Of a stretch of DNA of 64,000 nt, positions 33,426 through 41,481 are shown in pieces (the first letter of the stretch is position 1; each line of letters starts with the position of its first letter). Origin of the DNA: Chloroflexota bacterium (GTDB lineage: Bacteria; Chloroflexota; Dehalococcoidia; Tepidiformales; Tepidiformaceae). The notes beneath the pieces were generated by a model. The model was not told where the DNA came from. It did no database searches and was given only the letters and a program-made list of their open reading frames with translations. Location of the stretch: the NCBI GenBank assembly GCA_026710655.1, contig JAPOQN010000013.1:124001-188000 (forward strand). Reading direction: 5' to 3'. Both the position numbers and the translations under genes were made by a program.

Positions 33426-34997
33426 ATGGGTGAATGGCTCGTTGGCGACATCCTTGAGCGGAGCGTCCTCCTGTACGGCGACCGCCCCGCCGTCATCGAC
33501 GGGGACGTGCGACGCACCTACGCCGAGACCTCTGAGCGCATCCGCTCGCTGGCCGCGGGCATCCTCTCCCTCGGCGTCGAGCCCGGCCAGCACATCGGCA
33601 TCCTCGCCAGCAACTCGCACCGCTACTTCGAGACCTACTTCGCCGCCCACTACGCGGGGACGCCCCTCGCCCCCCTGAACATCCGCCTCTCCGGTCCCGA
33701 GCTGGAGTTCATCATCAACGACGGCGACCTTCGCGCCTTGCTCGTCGGCCCCGAATTCGTGGAGCTGTTCGAGTCGTTCCGCGACCGCCTCCCGAAGCTC
33801 GAGCACGTCATCCTCCTCGCCGATAGCGCGCCCGAGGGGATGCACGCCTACGAGGACCTCGTCGCCGGCAACGAGCCCCTCGCCGCCGCCGCCCGCGACT
33901 GGCGCGAGGACGACATGCTCAACCTCTGCTACACCGGCGGCACCACCGGCCTTCCCAAGGGGGTCATGCTCTCTCAGCGCAACGTCGTCACCAACGCCCA
34001 GCACATCCAGATGACGTTCGCCTTTGAGGAGCCCGACGTGTGGCTCCACGCCGCCCCCATGTTCCACCTCGCCGACGCCTGGGCCTGCTACTCCGTGACC
34101 GCCGCCGGCGGGGCGCACGCCTTCGTCCCCGCCTTCGCCCCCGACCGCTTCCTCCAGGTCGTCCAGGAGGCCCGCGTCACCGCCACCATCCTCGTGCCCA
34201 CGATGATCAACTTCGTCGTCAACCACCCCGGCGTTGGCGACTACGACCTCTCCTCCCTGCGCGCCCTCCTCTTCGGCGCCTCCCCCATGCCCACCGACCG
34301 CATCCTCGCCGCCCGCGAGATATTCGGACCCATCCTCGCCCAGGCCTACGGCATGACCGAGACCGCCCCCCTACTCTGCGCCCAGCGCCTGGAATGGCTC
34401 GACTACGACACCCCCGAGGGCATCGAGCGACTCGCCTCCTGCGGGCGCCAGGTCCAGGGCGTCGCCGTGCGCGTCGTCGATGACGACGGCGCGCCCGTGC
34501 CACCCGGCGGCACCGGCGAGATCGTCGCCCGCGGCCCCAACGTCATGCTCGGCTACTGGAACCGCCCCGAGGAAACCGCCGCCGTCCTCATCGATGGCTG
34601 GATGCACACCGGCGACGTGGCCCGCATCGACGAGCAGGGCTTCATCTACATCGTCGACCGCTCCAAGGACATGATCGTGAGCGGTGGCGAGAACGTGTAC
34701 ACCACCGAGACCGAGGGCGCTCTCTACGAGCACCCCGCCGTCCTCGAAGCCGCCGTCTTCGGCATCCCCGACGACCGCTGGGGCGAGGCCGTCCACGCCG
34801 CCGTCGTCCTGCGCGAAGGCGTCACCGCGACGGAGTCCGACCTGATCGAGCATTGCCACTCGCTCATCGCCGGCTACAAGTCCCCCAAGAGCGTCGAGTT
34901 CCACGAGACGCCGCTGCCCAAGTCGGGCGCCGGCAAGATCCTAAAGACGAACCTCCGCGCACCCTGGTGGGAAGGCTACGAGCGGGGCGTGAACTAA
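33426..34997 (+). CDS. Acyl-CoA synthetase (AMP-binding, long-chain fatty acid/carboxylate type)
   Basis: A 523-residue adenylate-forming enzyme that activates a carboxylic acid with ATP and CoA. The P-loop-like YTGGTTGLPKGVMLS, the AYGMTETAP motif, GWMHTGDVARID, DRSKDMIVSGGENVY and the C-terminal catalytic lysine in LPKSGAGKILK are all present, so the enzyme should be active. It is coupled to the thiolase and probably feeds a beta-oxidation-like pathway. Confidence 0.95.
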   Translation: MGEWLVGDILERSVLLYGDRPAVIDGDVRRTYAETSERIRSLAAGILSLGVEPGQHIGILASNSHRYFETYFAAHYAGTPLAPLNIRLSGPELEFIINDGDLRALLVGPEFVELFESFRDRLPKLEHVILLADSAPEGMHAYEDLVAGNEPLAAAARDWREDDMLNLCYTGGTTGLPKGVMLSQRNVVTNAQHIQMTFAFEEPDVWLHAAPMFHLADAWACYSVTAAGGAHAFVPAFAPDRFLQVVQEARVTATILVPTMINFVVNHPGVGDYDLSSLRALLFGASPMPTDRILAAREIFGPILAQAYGMTETAPLLCAQRLEWLDYDTPEGIERLASCGRQVQGVAVRVVDDDGAPVPPGGTGEIVARGPNVMLGYWNRPEETAAVLIDGWMHTGDVARIDEQGFIYIVDRSKDMIVSGGENVYTTETEGALYEHPAVLEAAVFGIPDDRWGEAVHAAVVLREGVTATESDLIEHCHSLIAGYKSPKSVEFHETPLPKSGAGKILKTNLRAPWWEGYERGVN

Positions 34998-35007
34998 CGC
35001 GGTCGGG

Positions 35008-35391
35008 CTACGTGGAGAGCGGGTTCTCCCCGATCAGGTGATCCTCGACCGGCCGCCCCTCGCCCAGGTCCTCCGCGATCACGCGGTCGAGCGCCTCCCG
35101 CGCCAGCCCCGCGTACCACCGCCCCTCCGGGTACACCACCGCCGTCGGTCCGCTCTCGCAGATGCGCAGGCACCCGACCTTCGTCCGGTAGATGGGCGTG
35201 GCGCCCTCGCGCTTGTTCAACTCGCCCACGCCGCTCTTGAGCCGCGTCCAGGCGGCCATGCCTTCCTCCGGCGTGCAGCAGTCCGGCCCCGTGCAGATGA
35301 ACACGTGCCGGCCGTAGCCGCCCACGCCCCGCCGCTCCGCCTCCGCGCGCGCCCCGTCCAGATCGGGTTCGGTGGTTTGCTCGTCCGTCAT
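35008..35391 (-). CDS. Thioredoxin-like (2Fe-2S) ferredoxin, 127 aa
   Basis: HVFICTGPDCCTPEEG and KVGCLRICESGPTAVVYPEG give the four-cysteine pattern of thioredoxin-like [2Fe-2S] ferredoxins related to NuoE. A GRWYAGLAREALDRVIAEDL tail completes the fold. It is an electron carrier and the only obvious one near the P450 and Rieske oxygenases of the window, so it may supply them (inference). It is convergent to the acyl-CoA synthetase. Confidence 0.88.
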   Translation of the reverse strand: MTDEQTTEPDLDGARAEAERRGVGGYGRHVFICTGPDCCTPEEGMAAWTRLKSGVGELNKREGATPIYRTKVGCLRICESGPTAVVYPEGRWYAGLAREALDRVIAEDLGEGRPVEDHLIGENPLST

Positions 35392-35456
35392 GCTTCCTCG
35401 CGGAGAGGATAGGGGAATCGGCGCAGCCGGTCGCGTGCCGGCCCCGCGGACACGAA

Positions 35457-35499
35457 CATGCCCGCTCCCGGTGGCGGGTGTCCACCGGCAACGGGCATG
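35457..35499. terminator. Two-tier GC hairpin downstream of the zinc-ribbon gene
   Basis: An eight-base outer stem (CATGCCCG/CGGGCATG), a three-base internal loop on each side, a seven-base inner stem (CCGGTGG/CCACCGG) and a seven-base loop. Together with the neighbouring hairpin it probably ends transcription of the zinc-ribbon gene. It could also be a structured leader element of the ferredoxin gene, which starts 66 bases away. Confidence 0.5.
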
Positions 35500-35501
35500 C
35501 G

Positions 35502-35525
35502 AAGCCCCCGCTTGAGCGGGGGCTT
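35502..35525. terminator. Perfect 10-bp hairpin terminator
   Basis: AAGCCCCCGC and GCGGGGGCTT flank the loop TTGA, 25 bases after the zinc-ribbon stop on the minus strand. The stem has A/T-ended flanks typical of an intrinsic terminator. Confidence 0.7.
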
Positions 35526-35550
35526 CAGGTCCCGAACGTGAGGCGAGCGA

Positions 35551-35769
35551 TTACAGGCGCAGCTTGCCGTGCGACGGCTGGCGCCGGCGCTGGCGCTGCG
35601 GCAGAGCCGCTTCCTCGGCCGCCAGGTCGATAGGCGGACGGGTCAGCACTTCGTGTACGTAGCCGCACATGATGCAGCTGCCGTAGGTGCCGTGCCAGTC
35701 ACGCTCCACGATGATGGAGCCGCTGCACTTCGGGCACGTCTGGGGCGGGGCCTCTTGCAAGGCAGGCAT
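35551..35769 (-). CDS. Small zinc-ribbon protein, 72 aa, behind a c-di-AMP riboswitch
   Basis: The protein has two zinc knuckles, CPKCSG and CIMCGYVHE, separated by SIIVERDWHGTYGS, forming one zinc ribbon, and a basic C-terminal tail (QRQRRRQPSHGKLRL) that could bind nucleic acid. The ATG follows CAGGAGTAG. The leader upstream carries a ydaO-type c-di-AMP aptamer, so its expression is likely lowered by c-di-AMP. Terminator hairpins follow, so it is the only gene directly under the switch. Function unknown. Confidence 0.8.
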   Translation of the reverse strand: MPALQEAPPQTCPKCSGSIIVERDWHGTYGSCIMCGYVHEVLTRPPIDLAAEEAALPQRQRRRQPSHGKLRL

Positions 35770-35808
35770 GGGGAACTACTCCTGGGTTCCGTGAGGCAAG
35801 ATCATCTC

Positions 35809-35840
35809 GGCCTCGAAGCGAGCATCCTGCTCGCCAGGCC
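35809..35840 (-). promoter_or_regulatory. Hairpin between riboswitch aptamer and gene (possible expression platform)
   Basis: On the minus strand GGCCT pairs with AGGCC and an inner GCGAGC with GCTCGC around a five-base loop. Its 5' arm overlaps the last bases (GGAAGG) that close the c-di-AMP aptamer, so the two structures could exclude each other. There is no U-run, so attenuation would not be a classic terminator. Confidence 0.5.
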
Positions 35841-35953
35841 TTCCTAGTGCATACGGGGTTAGCTGACGGGTTCGGGCGGAAGGTTGCCCTAGGGACTGGA
35901 GATGTCCCATTCACCCCGGTAGATGGTTCCCCCGCTGCGCCATTGAGACGCAC
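35838..35953 (-). promoter_or_regulatory. ydaO/yuaA-type c-di-AMP riboswitch aptamer
   Basis: Reading the minus strand, the conserved blocks occur in the right order: GCGGGGGAACC, then GGGGUGAAU, then UAGGGCAACCUUCC, then GCCCGAACCCGUCAGCUAAC, then CCCCGUAUGCAC, then GGAAGG. These match the ydaO consensus as I know it. The stem closing the aptamer pairs GUGCGU (35948-35953) with AUGCAC (35847-35852), and CCUUCC pairs with GGAAGG. This class senses cyclic di-AMP, usually as an off-switch. The regulated gene is the 72-residue zinc-ribbon protein. Confidence 0.9.
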
Positions 35954-36003
35954 TCTGCAGGTTTCGGTTTTCACCGAGCGCATGCCCCTTGCGGGGCACC
36001 ATG

Positions 36004-36033
36004 AAGCTAGCAGCCCCGAGATCGGCCTGTCAA
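36004..36033 (-). promoter_or_regulatory. Promoter of the riboswitch leader
   Basis: On the minus strand TTGACA (36028-36033) and TAGCTT (36004-36009) are 18 bases apart. This puts transcription start about 45 bases before the aptamer. The region just upstream (36045-36090) is an AT-rich patch with a small inverted repeat (GGAAAT/ATTTCC), unusual for this GC-rich window. Confidence 0.6.
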
Positions 36034-36105
36034 GGACTTTGGGAAGGAAATCACAAATAATTTCCAAATTCCCTCGATATTCGTCTGATATAGCCCGTCC
36101 GGGCC

Positions 36106-38148
36106 CTAGACGGCCACCAGCGCGGGCGCGATCACCGCCCCCGACGCCCCCAGCCAGACCGCCAGCGCAAGCCCCGTCTCCCGCGTCACACCCTGCTTCT
36201 CGCCGCCCCGCCCGGCGAGGGCCAACCCCATAACCAGCGCCGCCACCGCCGCTCCCGCCGCGACCTCCCAGCCGGCGTTCCCCCCCGCCAGCGGCCTCGC
36301 GATGAGCCCTGCTACCACCGGCACTGCCAGGACCACCACCGCCCCCAGCGTCCGCGCCGCCGCCTGGCCTCCTCCCATCGCCGCGAGTCCAATCGCTCCC
36401 AGCAGCGCGACGAGCGCTACCAGCGCCCCCACCCCCGCCAGGCCGTCGAGCCGCAGCGGCGGCAGCGCCGGGAAGGGCCCGGGCGCGCCCGCGAGAACCC
36501 GTGCGGCCTCGTCCAGGCGGCCCTCCTCGATGCGAAGGGCGATGAGGCGCCTTGTCTCTCCCTCGCCCGCCAGCAGAAGTTGAGGCACGTCCGCTGCTCG
36601 CACGTCGTTCCGGTCGAGCTGGTCGCGGTACGACGCAAGCTCGTACGCTGCCTGCGCTTCGAAGTCCTCGAAGTCGGGCGTCACGCCGAGGTCCGCCGTG
36701 AGCCCCACGTACCGTGGGACATCCGCTGCCGCCACGTTCCCCAGCTCCGCCCGCACCGCCAGCAGCAACCCCGCTACCAGGACCGCCCCCACGAGCGCCG
36801 TCCACCCGACCCCATGCGTCCATCCCGGCGCGAGCGCTCGACGCGCGGTCGCCGCGAACGGAGCCAGCGGCATCGGCGCGGGTCCCTCCTCGGGCGTCTC
36901 CGCCCCCTCGCGCGCGCGCTCGGCCAGCGCCGCCGCGTTCGCCGTGCTCGACCCGAACCAGCGCACGGCGCTGGCCGAAGGCGCCAGCGCCAGCGCTCCC
37001 GCCGCCGCCATCGCCACTCCGTACAGCGCCGTTGTGGTCGCGCTAACCCCTGGGATCTCCACCTGCCACCCCAGCACGAAGGCGGCCACGAGGGCAGCCC
37101 CCGCCAGCAATACGAAAGCGGCCCCGGTTCCCCGGTAGCTTGACCCGTCCCCCACGATTGTCCGCCCGGCCAGGAAGATCAGCGCGCTCATCCCCGCCCC
37201 TGTCAGCGCTGCCCCTGCGAACCACCAGCGCCCCTCCTCCAGCAGCGCGACCGGCGCCAGGAACGCCAGCGCCCCGCCCAAAACCGCCGCGATCCAGTAC
37301 CCCGCCACCACCGACCGCCCCGCGTTCCGCAGCGCCCGCGCCCAGTACGGCAGCGTGATCGCTGCGACCGTCGCAGCGGCGAGTCCCAGCGCTATCACCA
37401 CCAGGGGAGCCACCAGCCACACGCTCTCATCGGTGAGGAGCGCGATCGGCGCCCCCAGCACCAGCCCCGCCCCGCCGCCCGCTGCCATCAGCGCGAGCGT
37501 ATCCGCCCCGCCCGCGGCGCTCGCCGCGGACTCGATCGCCTCCGCCTCTGGCCCCTCCTCGTCCTCGGTGTCTTCGCTCGCCGCCAGCAGCCGCGCCGTC
37601 AGCGCCGTGAGCGCTGCCCCCGCCCCCGCGCCCAGCACGAGGAAACCCGCCTCCCCGCTGGGCACATCCGCGAAACGCGTCGCAATCCCGTAGAGACCAG
37701 CCACGCCCCCCACCGCCAGCGCCCCGCCCAGCAACGCGGGCGCCGTCCCCGACCAGAGCGTGATCGCCAGCGCCTGCCGCAGGGTTCGGTCGGCCGCCGT
37801 CGCCGCCCGTTCGCTCGCTCGCTGTCCCAGGGCCGCTCCCGCCCCCGCCGTTGCCGCTGCCGCCAGCGCTCCCGCCAGCACCGCCAGACCCGCGACCGCC
37901 CCGGACTCGACGCCGTCGCGGTACGCCCCCACCGCCGCTCCGTACCCCGCCCCCGCGACCAGCCCCGCCGTCACGCTGATCGTGACCAGCCGCCACAGGA
38001 ATGAGCCGCCCAGTTCGCGGGTCCGCTGGGCCGCTGCGGCCACGGCCTCGCTCGGGCGCGTGCGCAGCAGGATGTCGAGCGCGAACCAGAGGGCGAAGAC
38101 GGCGGCGACGACCGCCGCGAGCGGTATCGCGAGCTGCGCCACGATCAC
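36106..38148 (-). CDS. Membrane pyrophosphatase-like paralogue lacking catalytic residues, 680 aa
   Basis: A hydrophobic protein directly downstream of hppA (50-base gap, same strand). Hand alignment to that neighbour shows collinear ungapped matches: residues 110-155 with HppA 120-165 (17 of 46 identical) and 375-412 with HppA 435-472 (16 of 38), plus similar helices at both ends. The family's catalytic motifs are gone: there is no KxADVGADLVGKVE, no DNVGDNVGD, and the Asp pair HppA 456/463 is Arg396/Ala403. A soluble insert of about 100 residues (466-565) contains helical DEAARVL-type segments. GTG start with a GGAGG site. It may be a regulatory or structural partner of HppA. Confidence 0.75.
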   Translation of the reverse strand: MIVAQLAIPLAAVVAAVFALWFALDILLRTRPSEAVAAAAQRTRELGGSFLWRLVTISVTAGLVAGAGYGAAVGAYRDGVESGAVAGLAVLAGALAAAATAGAGAALGQRASERAATAADRTLRQALAITLWSGTAPALLGGALAVGGVAGLYGIATRFADVPSGEAGFLVLGAGAGAALTALTARLLAASEDTEDEEGPEAEAIESAASAAGGADTLALMAAGGGAGLVLGAPIALLTDESVWLVAPLVVIALGLAAATVAAITLPYWARALRNAGRSVVAGYWIAAVLGGALAFLAPVALLEEGRWWFAGAALTGAGMSALIFLAGRTIVGDGSSYRGTGAAFVLLAGAALVAAFVLGWQVEIPGVSATTTALYGVAMAAAGALALAPSASAVRWFGSSTANAAALAERAREGAETPEEGPAPMPLAPFAATARRALAPGWTHGVGWTALVGAVLVAGLLLAVRAELGNVAAADVPRYVGLTADLGVTPDFEDFEAQAAYELASYRDQLDRNDVRAADVPQLLLAGEGETRRLIALRIEEGRLDEAARVLAGAPGPFPALPPLRLDGLAGVGALVALVALLGAIGLAAMGGGQAAARTLGAVVVLAVPVVAGLIARPLAGGNAGWEVAAGAAVAALVMGLALAGRGGEKQGVTRETGLALAVWLGASGAVIAPALVAV

Positions 38149-38198
38149 CGCTCGCCTCCTCTCCGCCCCCCGCCAGAGGGGCGCGGCTGGCGGCTACG

Positions 38199-40319
38199 CT
38201 AGATGAACAGCGGCCCGAAGACCACCGCCACGATCGACATCAGCTTCAGGAGGATGTTGAGCGAGGGGCCCGAGGTGTCCTTGAACGGATCACCCACGGT
38301 GTCGCCCACAACGGCGGCCTTGTGCGCTTCCGAGCCCTTGCCGCCGAAGTGTCCTTCCTCGATGTACTTCTTCGCGTTGTCCCAGGCGCCGCCCGCGTTC
38401 GCCATCATGATGGCGAGCATCGCGCCCGCCGCGATCGAGCCGATAAGCAGGCCGCCCAGCGACTCCGCGCTGATAACCGCGCCCACGAAGATGGGAACGG
38501 CCACGGCCAGCAGCCCCGGAATGACCATCTCGCGGAGCGCCCCGTTCGTGGAGATGCTCACGGCGCGCTCGTAGTCCGGCTCCTCAGTACCGTCCATGAT
38601 GCCCGGCTTCTCGCGGAACTGGCGCCGCACCTCTTCCACCATCGCCTGCGCCGCACGCCCCACCGCGCCCATCGAGAGCGCCGAGAACACGAACGGCATC
38701 AGCGCGCCGATGAGGATGCCCACCATGACGTCCCAGTCGAGGAGGTTGAACACCTCCACGCCGGTGGTGATCGAATAGGTCGCCAGCAGCGCCAGCGCCG
38801 TCAGCGCCGCCGAGCCGATGGCGAAGCCCTTGCCGGTCGCCGCCGTCGTGTTGCCAAGCTGGTCGAGCGCGTCCGTGCGCTCGCGGACTTCGGGGTCCAG
38901 GCCCGCCTGCTCGGCGATGCCGCCGGCGTTGTCGGCCACCGGGCCGTATGCGTCCGTCGCGAGGGTGACCCCAAGCGGGGCGAGCATGCCCACCGCCGCC
39001 AGCGCCACTCCGTAGAACCCGGCGAACTCGTTCGCCAGGATGATGGCGACCACGATCGTGATCAGCGGGATCGCCGTGGAGAGCATGCCCAGGCTCATCC
39101 CGCCGATGATCACCGGCCCGGAGCCCGTCTCCGCCTGCTGGGAGAGGTTCACCGTCGGGCTGTAGCGGAACGGCCCAATGGCGAAGCCCTCGGATGAGGT
39201 AAAGCCTTCTGTCACGGTCCCGATGATCTGGCCCGCGACAAGGCCCACGAGGATCGCCCAGAAGAGATCCCAGGGCAGGTCGATGACGGCGATCGCGATT
39301 GCTGCGCCCACCAGCACTAGTCCGGAGGCGCCGTACACGCCCGCCCGCAGCGCCCAGAGCAGCTGGCCCTGGCTCGCCTGCTCACCCGTCCGCACCAGGA
39401 AGGTCGAGAGGATGGCGGCGAAGATGCCGATTCCCGCCACCAGTAGCGGCAGCATCACGGCGTCGCCCTTAAACGAGTAGTCGGTCTCCTTGAAGAGGCC
39501 GGCCGCGCCGGGGAAATCGACGGTCCCGCTGGTGGCCGTGATGATCGCGATCGCAGCCAGCGCCATCGTGGCCACCATCGAACCCACGTACGACTCGAAC
39601 AGGTCCGCGCCCATGCCGGCCACGTCGCCCACGTTGTCGCCCACGTTGTCTGCGATGGTCGCGGGGTTGCGCGGGTCGTCTTCGGGAATGCCCGCTTCCA
39701 CCTTGCCCACGAGGTCCGCGCCCACGTCGGCTGCCTTCGTGTAGATGCCGCCGCCCACGCGCGCGAAGAGCGCGATCGAGGAGGCGCCGAACGCGAAGCC
39801 CGCGAGCGGGACCGCGCTTTCCCAGATCAGGTAGAGAACCGCGAGGCCGAGGATGCCCAGCCCCACCACCGTCATGCCCATGACGGTGCCCGAGTTGAAG
39901 GCCACGCGAAGGGCCGGATTCAGCCCTTCCTGCGCCTTCGCCGCCGTGCGCACGTTCGCCCGCACGGCGATCGTCATGCCCAGGTAGCCCGCGCTCGCCG
40001 ACAGGATCGCGCCCACGAGGTACGAGATCGACATGGCCGGCGCATTGCTGTCGAAGCTCCAGAACCGGCTGTCCATCGGGCTCTTGTCGAGCACGTCCAG
40101 GTCGATGAACAGCAGCAGGACGACGAACACGGCGGCGACGAAAATCGCCAGCACCGCGTACTCGCGCTTCAGGAACGCGGCCGCGCCGAGCTGAATCGCG
40201 CGGGCGATGTTCTGCATCGTCTCGTTCCCCTCGTCTTCGCGTACCACCGCGAATACGCGGAAGGCGGAAAAGATGAGGGCGAGCACGCCCGCGATAATGG
40301 CGAAGATCAGGATCTCCAT
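38199..40319 (-). CDS. hppA: Membrane-bound proton/sodium-pumping pyrophosphatase
   Basis: A 706-residue, roughly 16-helix pump that hydrolyses pyrophosphate and moves H+ or Na+ across the membrane. Catalytic motifs are intact: GGGIYTKAADVGADLVGKVE (189-208), DNVGDNVGD (224-232), DAYGPVADNAGGIAE (456-470) and DTVGDPFKDTSGPSLN (673-688). NTTAATGKGFAIGS has Ala at the position that is Lys in K+-independent enzymes, so it should belong to the K+-stimulated class. Whether it pumps H+ or Na+ cannot be told here. It is followed by a catalytically dead-looking paralogue in the same operon. Confidence 0.97.
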   Translation of the reverse strand: MEILIFAIIAGVLALIFSAFRVFAVVREDEGNETMQNIARAIQLGAAAFLKREYAVLAIFVAAVFVVLLLFIDLDVLDKSPMDSRFWSFDSNAPAMSISYLVGAILSASAGYLGMTIAVRANVRTAAKAQEGLNPALRVAFNSGTVMGMTVVGLGILGLAVLYLIWESAVPLAGFAFGASSIALFARVGGGIYTKAADVGADLVGKVEAGIPEDDPRNPATIADNVGDNVGDVAGMGADLFESYVGSMVATMALAAIAIITATSGTVDFPGAAGLFKETDYSFKGDAVMLPLLVAGIGIFAAILSTFLVRTGEQASQGQLLWALRAGVYGASGLVLVGAAIAIAVIDLPWDLFWAILVGLVAGQIIGTVTEGFTSSEGFAIGPFRYSPTVNLSQQAETGSGPVIIGGMSLGMLSTAIPLITIVVAIILANEFAGFYGVALAAVGMLAPLGVTLATDAYGPVADNAGGIAEQAGLDPEVRERTDALDQLGNTTAATGKGFAIGSAALTALALLATYSITTGVEVFNLLDWDVMVGILIGALMPFVFSALSMGAVGRAAQAMVEEVRRQFREKPGIMDGTEEPDYERAVSISTNGALREMVIPGLLAVAVPIFVGAVISAESLGGLLIGSIAAGAMLAIMMANAGGAWDNAKKYIEEGHFGGKGSEAHKAAVVGDTVGDPFKDTSGPSLNILLKLMSIVAVVFGPLFI

Positions 40320-40409
40320 GGTTCCCCCAGAAGCAGGTGCTGCACGGCGTCGCGCACCGCGAGGGAGCCCCCACGGACGGCAATCGCAGCAGGATATGGG
40401 CCGCTAGGC

Positions 40410-40438
40410 ACTCTAGCGCTCCGCCCCCCTGCGTTCAA
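40410..40438 (-). promoter_or_regulatory. hppA promoter
   Basis: On the minus strand TTGAAC (40433-40438) and TAGAGT (40410-40415) are separated by exactly 17 bases, giving a leader of about 85 bases before the hppA start. It is one of the few places in the window with both boxes recognisable. Confidence 0.6.
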
Positions 40439-40471
40439 TGTGACGCCTGTGTTTCCGGGGCGCTGGAGCGG

Positions 40472-41110
40472 TCAGCCCTCGGGTGTCGCTCGCCGCTGCA
40501 CGATCGCCATCGTCAGGTCGCCCCGCGTGCGCTCCAGGATGCCCCGCGTCTGGTCCGTCGTGCGCCGCAGACCGCCCGTCATCGCGTCGGGGAAGTCGAT
40601 AGTGACCAGCAGCGAATAGATGTCGTCCATCGCGTCGAGCAGCGCTTCGCACCCCTCGAAGTCGCCCTGGCGCAGCCGGTCGAGGATGACTCGCCGCAGC
40701 TCCCCCGCCGCCTCCGCCACCCCGTTCAGCCAGGCCGCCGCGTTCACGCCCAGTTCCTCTGGCGAGGGCAACGGCCCTCCCGAGACCAGCGCGAACGTCG
40801 CCCGCGCCTCCGCGTACTCCTTCTCCGCGTCGTGTACGAAACCCGCGTGCTCGATGTCCGGGTGCCCCGAGAGCCCCCCGAACCCCTCGTCCGCCGCCGC
40901 CCGCGCCGCGTCCAGCCGGGCCTCCGCCTCCGCCAGTTCCCCCCGATGCACCTCGCGGATGCTGCGCGCGCTCGCCTGGATCAGCGCCCGCGAGGCGCGC
41001 AGCGCCTTCTCCCGGGCTGCGTGCTTCTCCTCCAGGTGCGCGACGATGCGCGGAGCGATCTCCGCCAGGGGCGAGGTGTCGGGCCGGGGGTCGCCCCCGC
41101 CCGCGCTCAC
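40472..41110 (-). CDS. Translin family protein, 212 aa
   Basis: An all-helical protein with SARSIREVHRGELAEAEARL, the HAGFVHDAEKEYAEA motif, GVAEAAGELRRVILDRLRQGD, LLDAMDDIYSLLVTIDFPDA and GLRRTTDQTRGILERTRGDL. These match translin/TRAX, octameric nucleic-acid-binding proteins and RNases known mainly from eukaryotes and archaea. The start is a GTG whose bases overlap the FmdB stop (GTGA), so translation is coupled. The DRTRGD-type C-terminus is intact. Its bacterial role is unknown. Confidence 0.88.
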   Translation of the reverse strand: MSAGGGDPRPDTSPLAEIAPRIVAHLEEKHAAREKALRASRALIQASARSIREVHRGELAEAEARLDAARAAADEGFGGLSGHPDIEHAGFVHDAEKEYAEARATFALVSGGPLPSPEELGVNAAAWLNGVAEAAGELRRVILDRLRQGDFEGCEALLDAMDDIYSLLVTIDFPDAMTGGLRRTTDQTRGILERTRGDLTMAIVQRRATPEG

Positions 41111-41451
41111 AGGTTCTTGACCGGGTCCGGCAGGTCGCCCTCGCGCGCCGCGTCGATCATCTCGCGCGCGCTCTCCGGCATATCGACGCCGTAGTCGTCG
41201 AACTTCTTCTCCACCCACGACCCGATCTGGCGCGGATCCTTCAGGTCGGCCTTGTCGCCATCGACCCCCGGGTCGCCGTAGCGCTCGAGGATGTCCTCGC
41301 GCGAGTACGTCCGCGCGAAGCTGGAGACCAGCCGCTGGGTCGACTCGCTGCCGCAATGCTCGCAAGCGGCCGTCGCCTTTGGGTCCGGCTTGCGCGAGAA
41401 GTGGTTCGTGATGCGCCGGCAGTCGTCGCAGCGAAACTCGTAGATCGGCAT
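41107..41451 (-). CDS. FmdB family zinc-ribbon protein, 114 aa
   Basis: The N-terminal MPIYEFRCDDCRRITNHF with a second knuckle CEHCGS is the FmdB regulatory-protein zinc ribbon. A C-terminal tail of about 70 residues follows (YSREDILERYGDPG, VEKKFDDYGVDMPESAREMIDAAREG), as in many Chloroflexota members. It lies upstream of and overlaps the translin gene. A TACCAT box lies nine bases before the ATG, so the transcript may have almost no leader. Confidence 0.9.
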   Translation of the reverse strand: MPIYEFRCDDCRRITNHFSRKPDPKATAACEHCGSESTQRLVSSFARTYSREDILERYGDPGVDGDKADLKDPRQIGSWVEKKFDDYGVDMPESAREMIDAAREGDLPDPVKNL

Positions 41452-41481
41452 AACGTAGGGATGGTAGCACGCCGCACGGCG

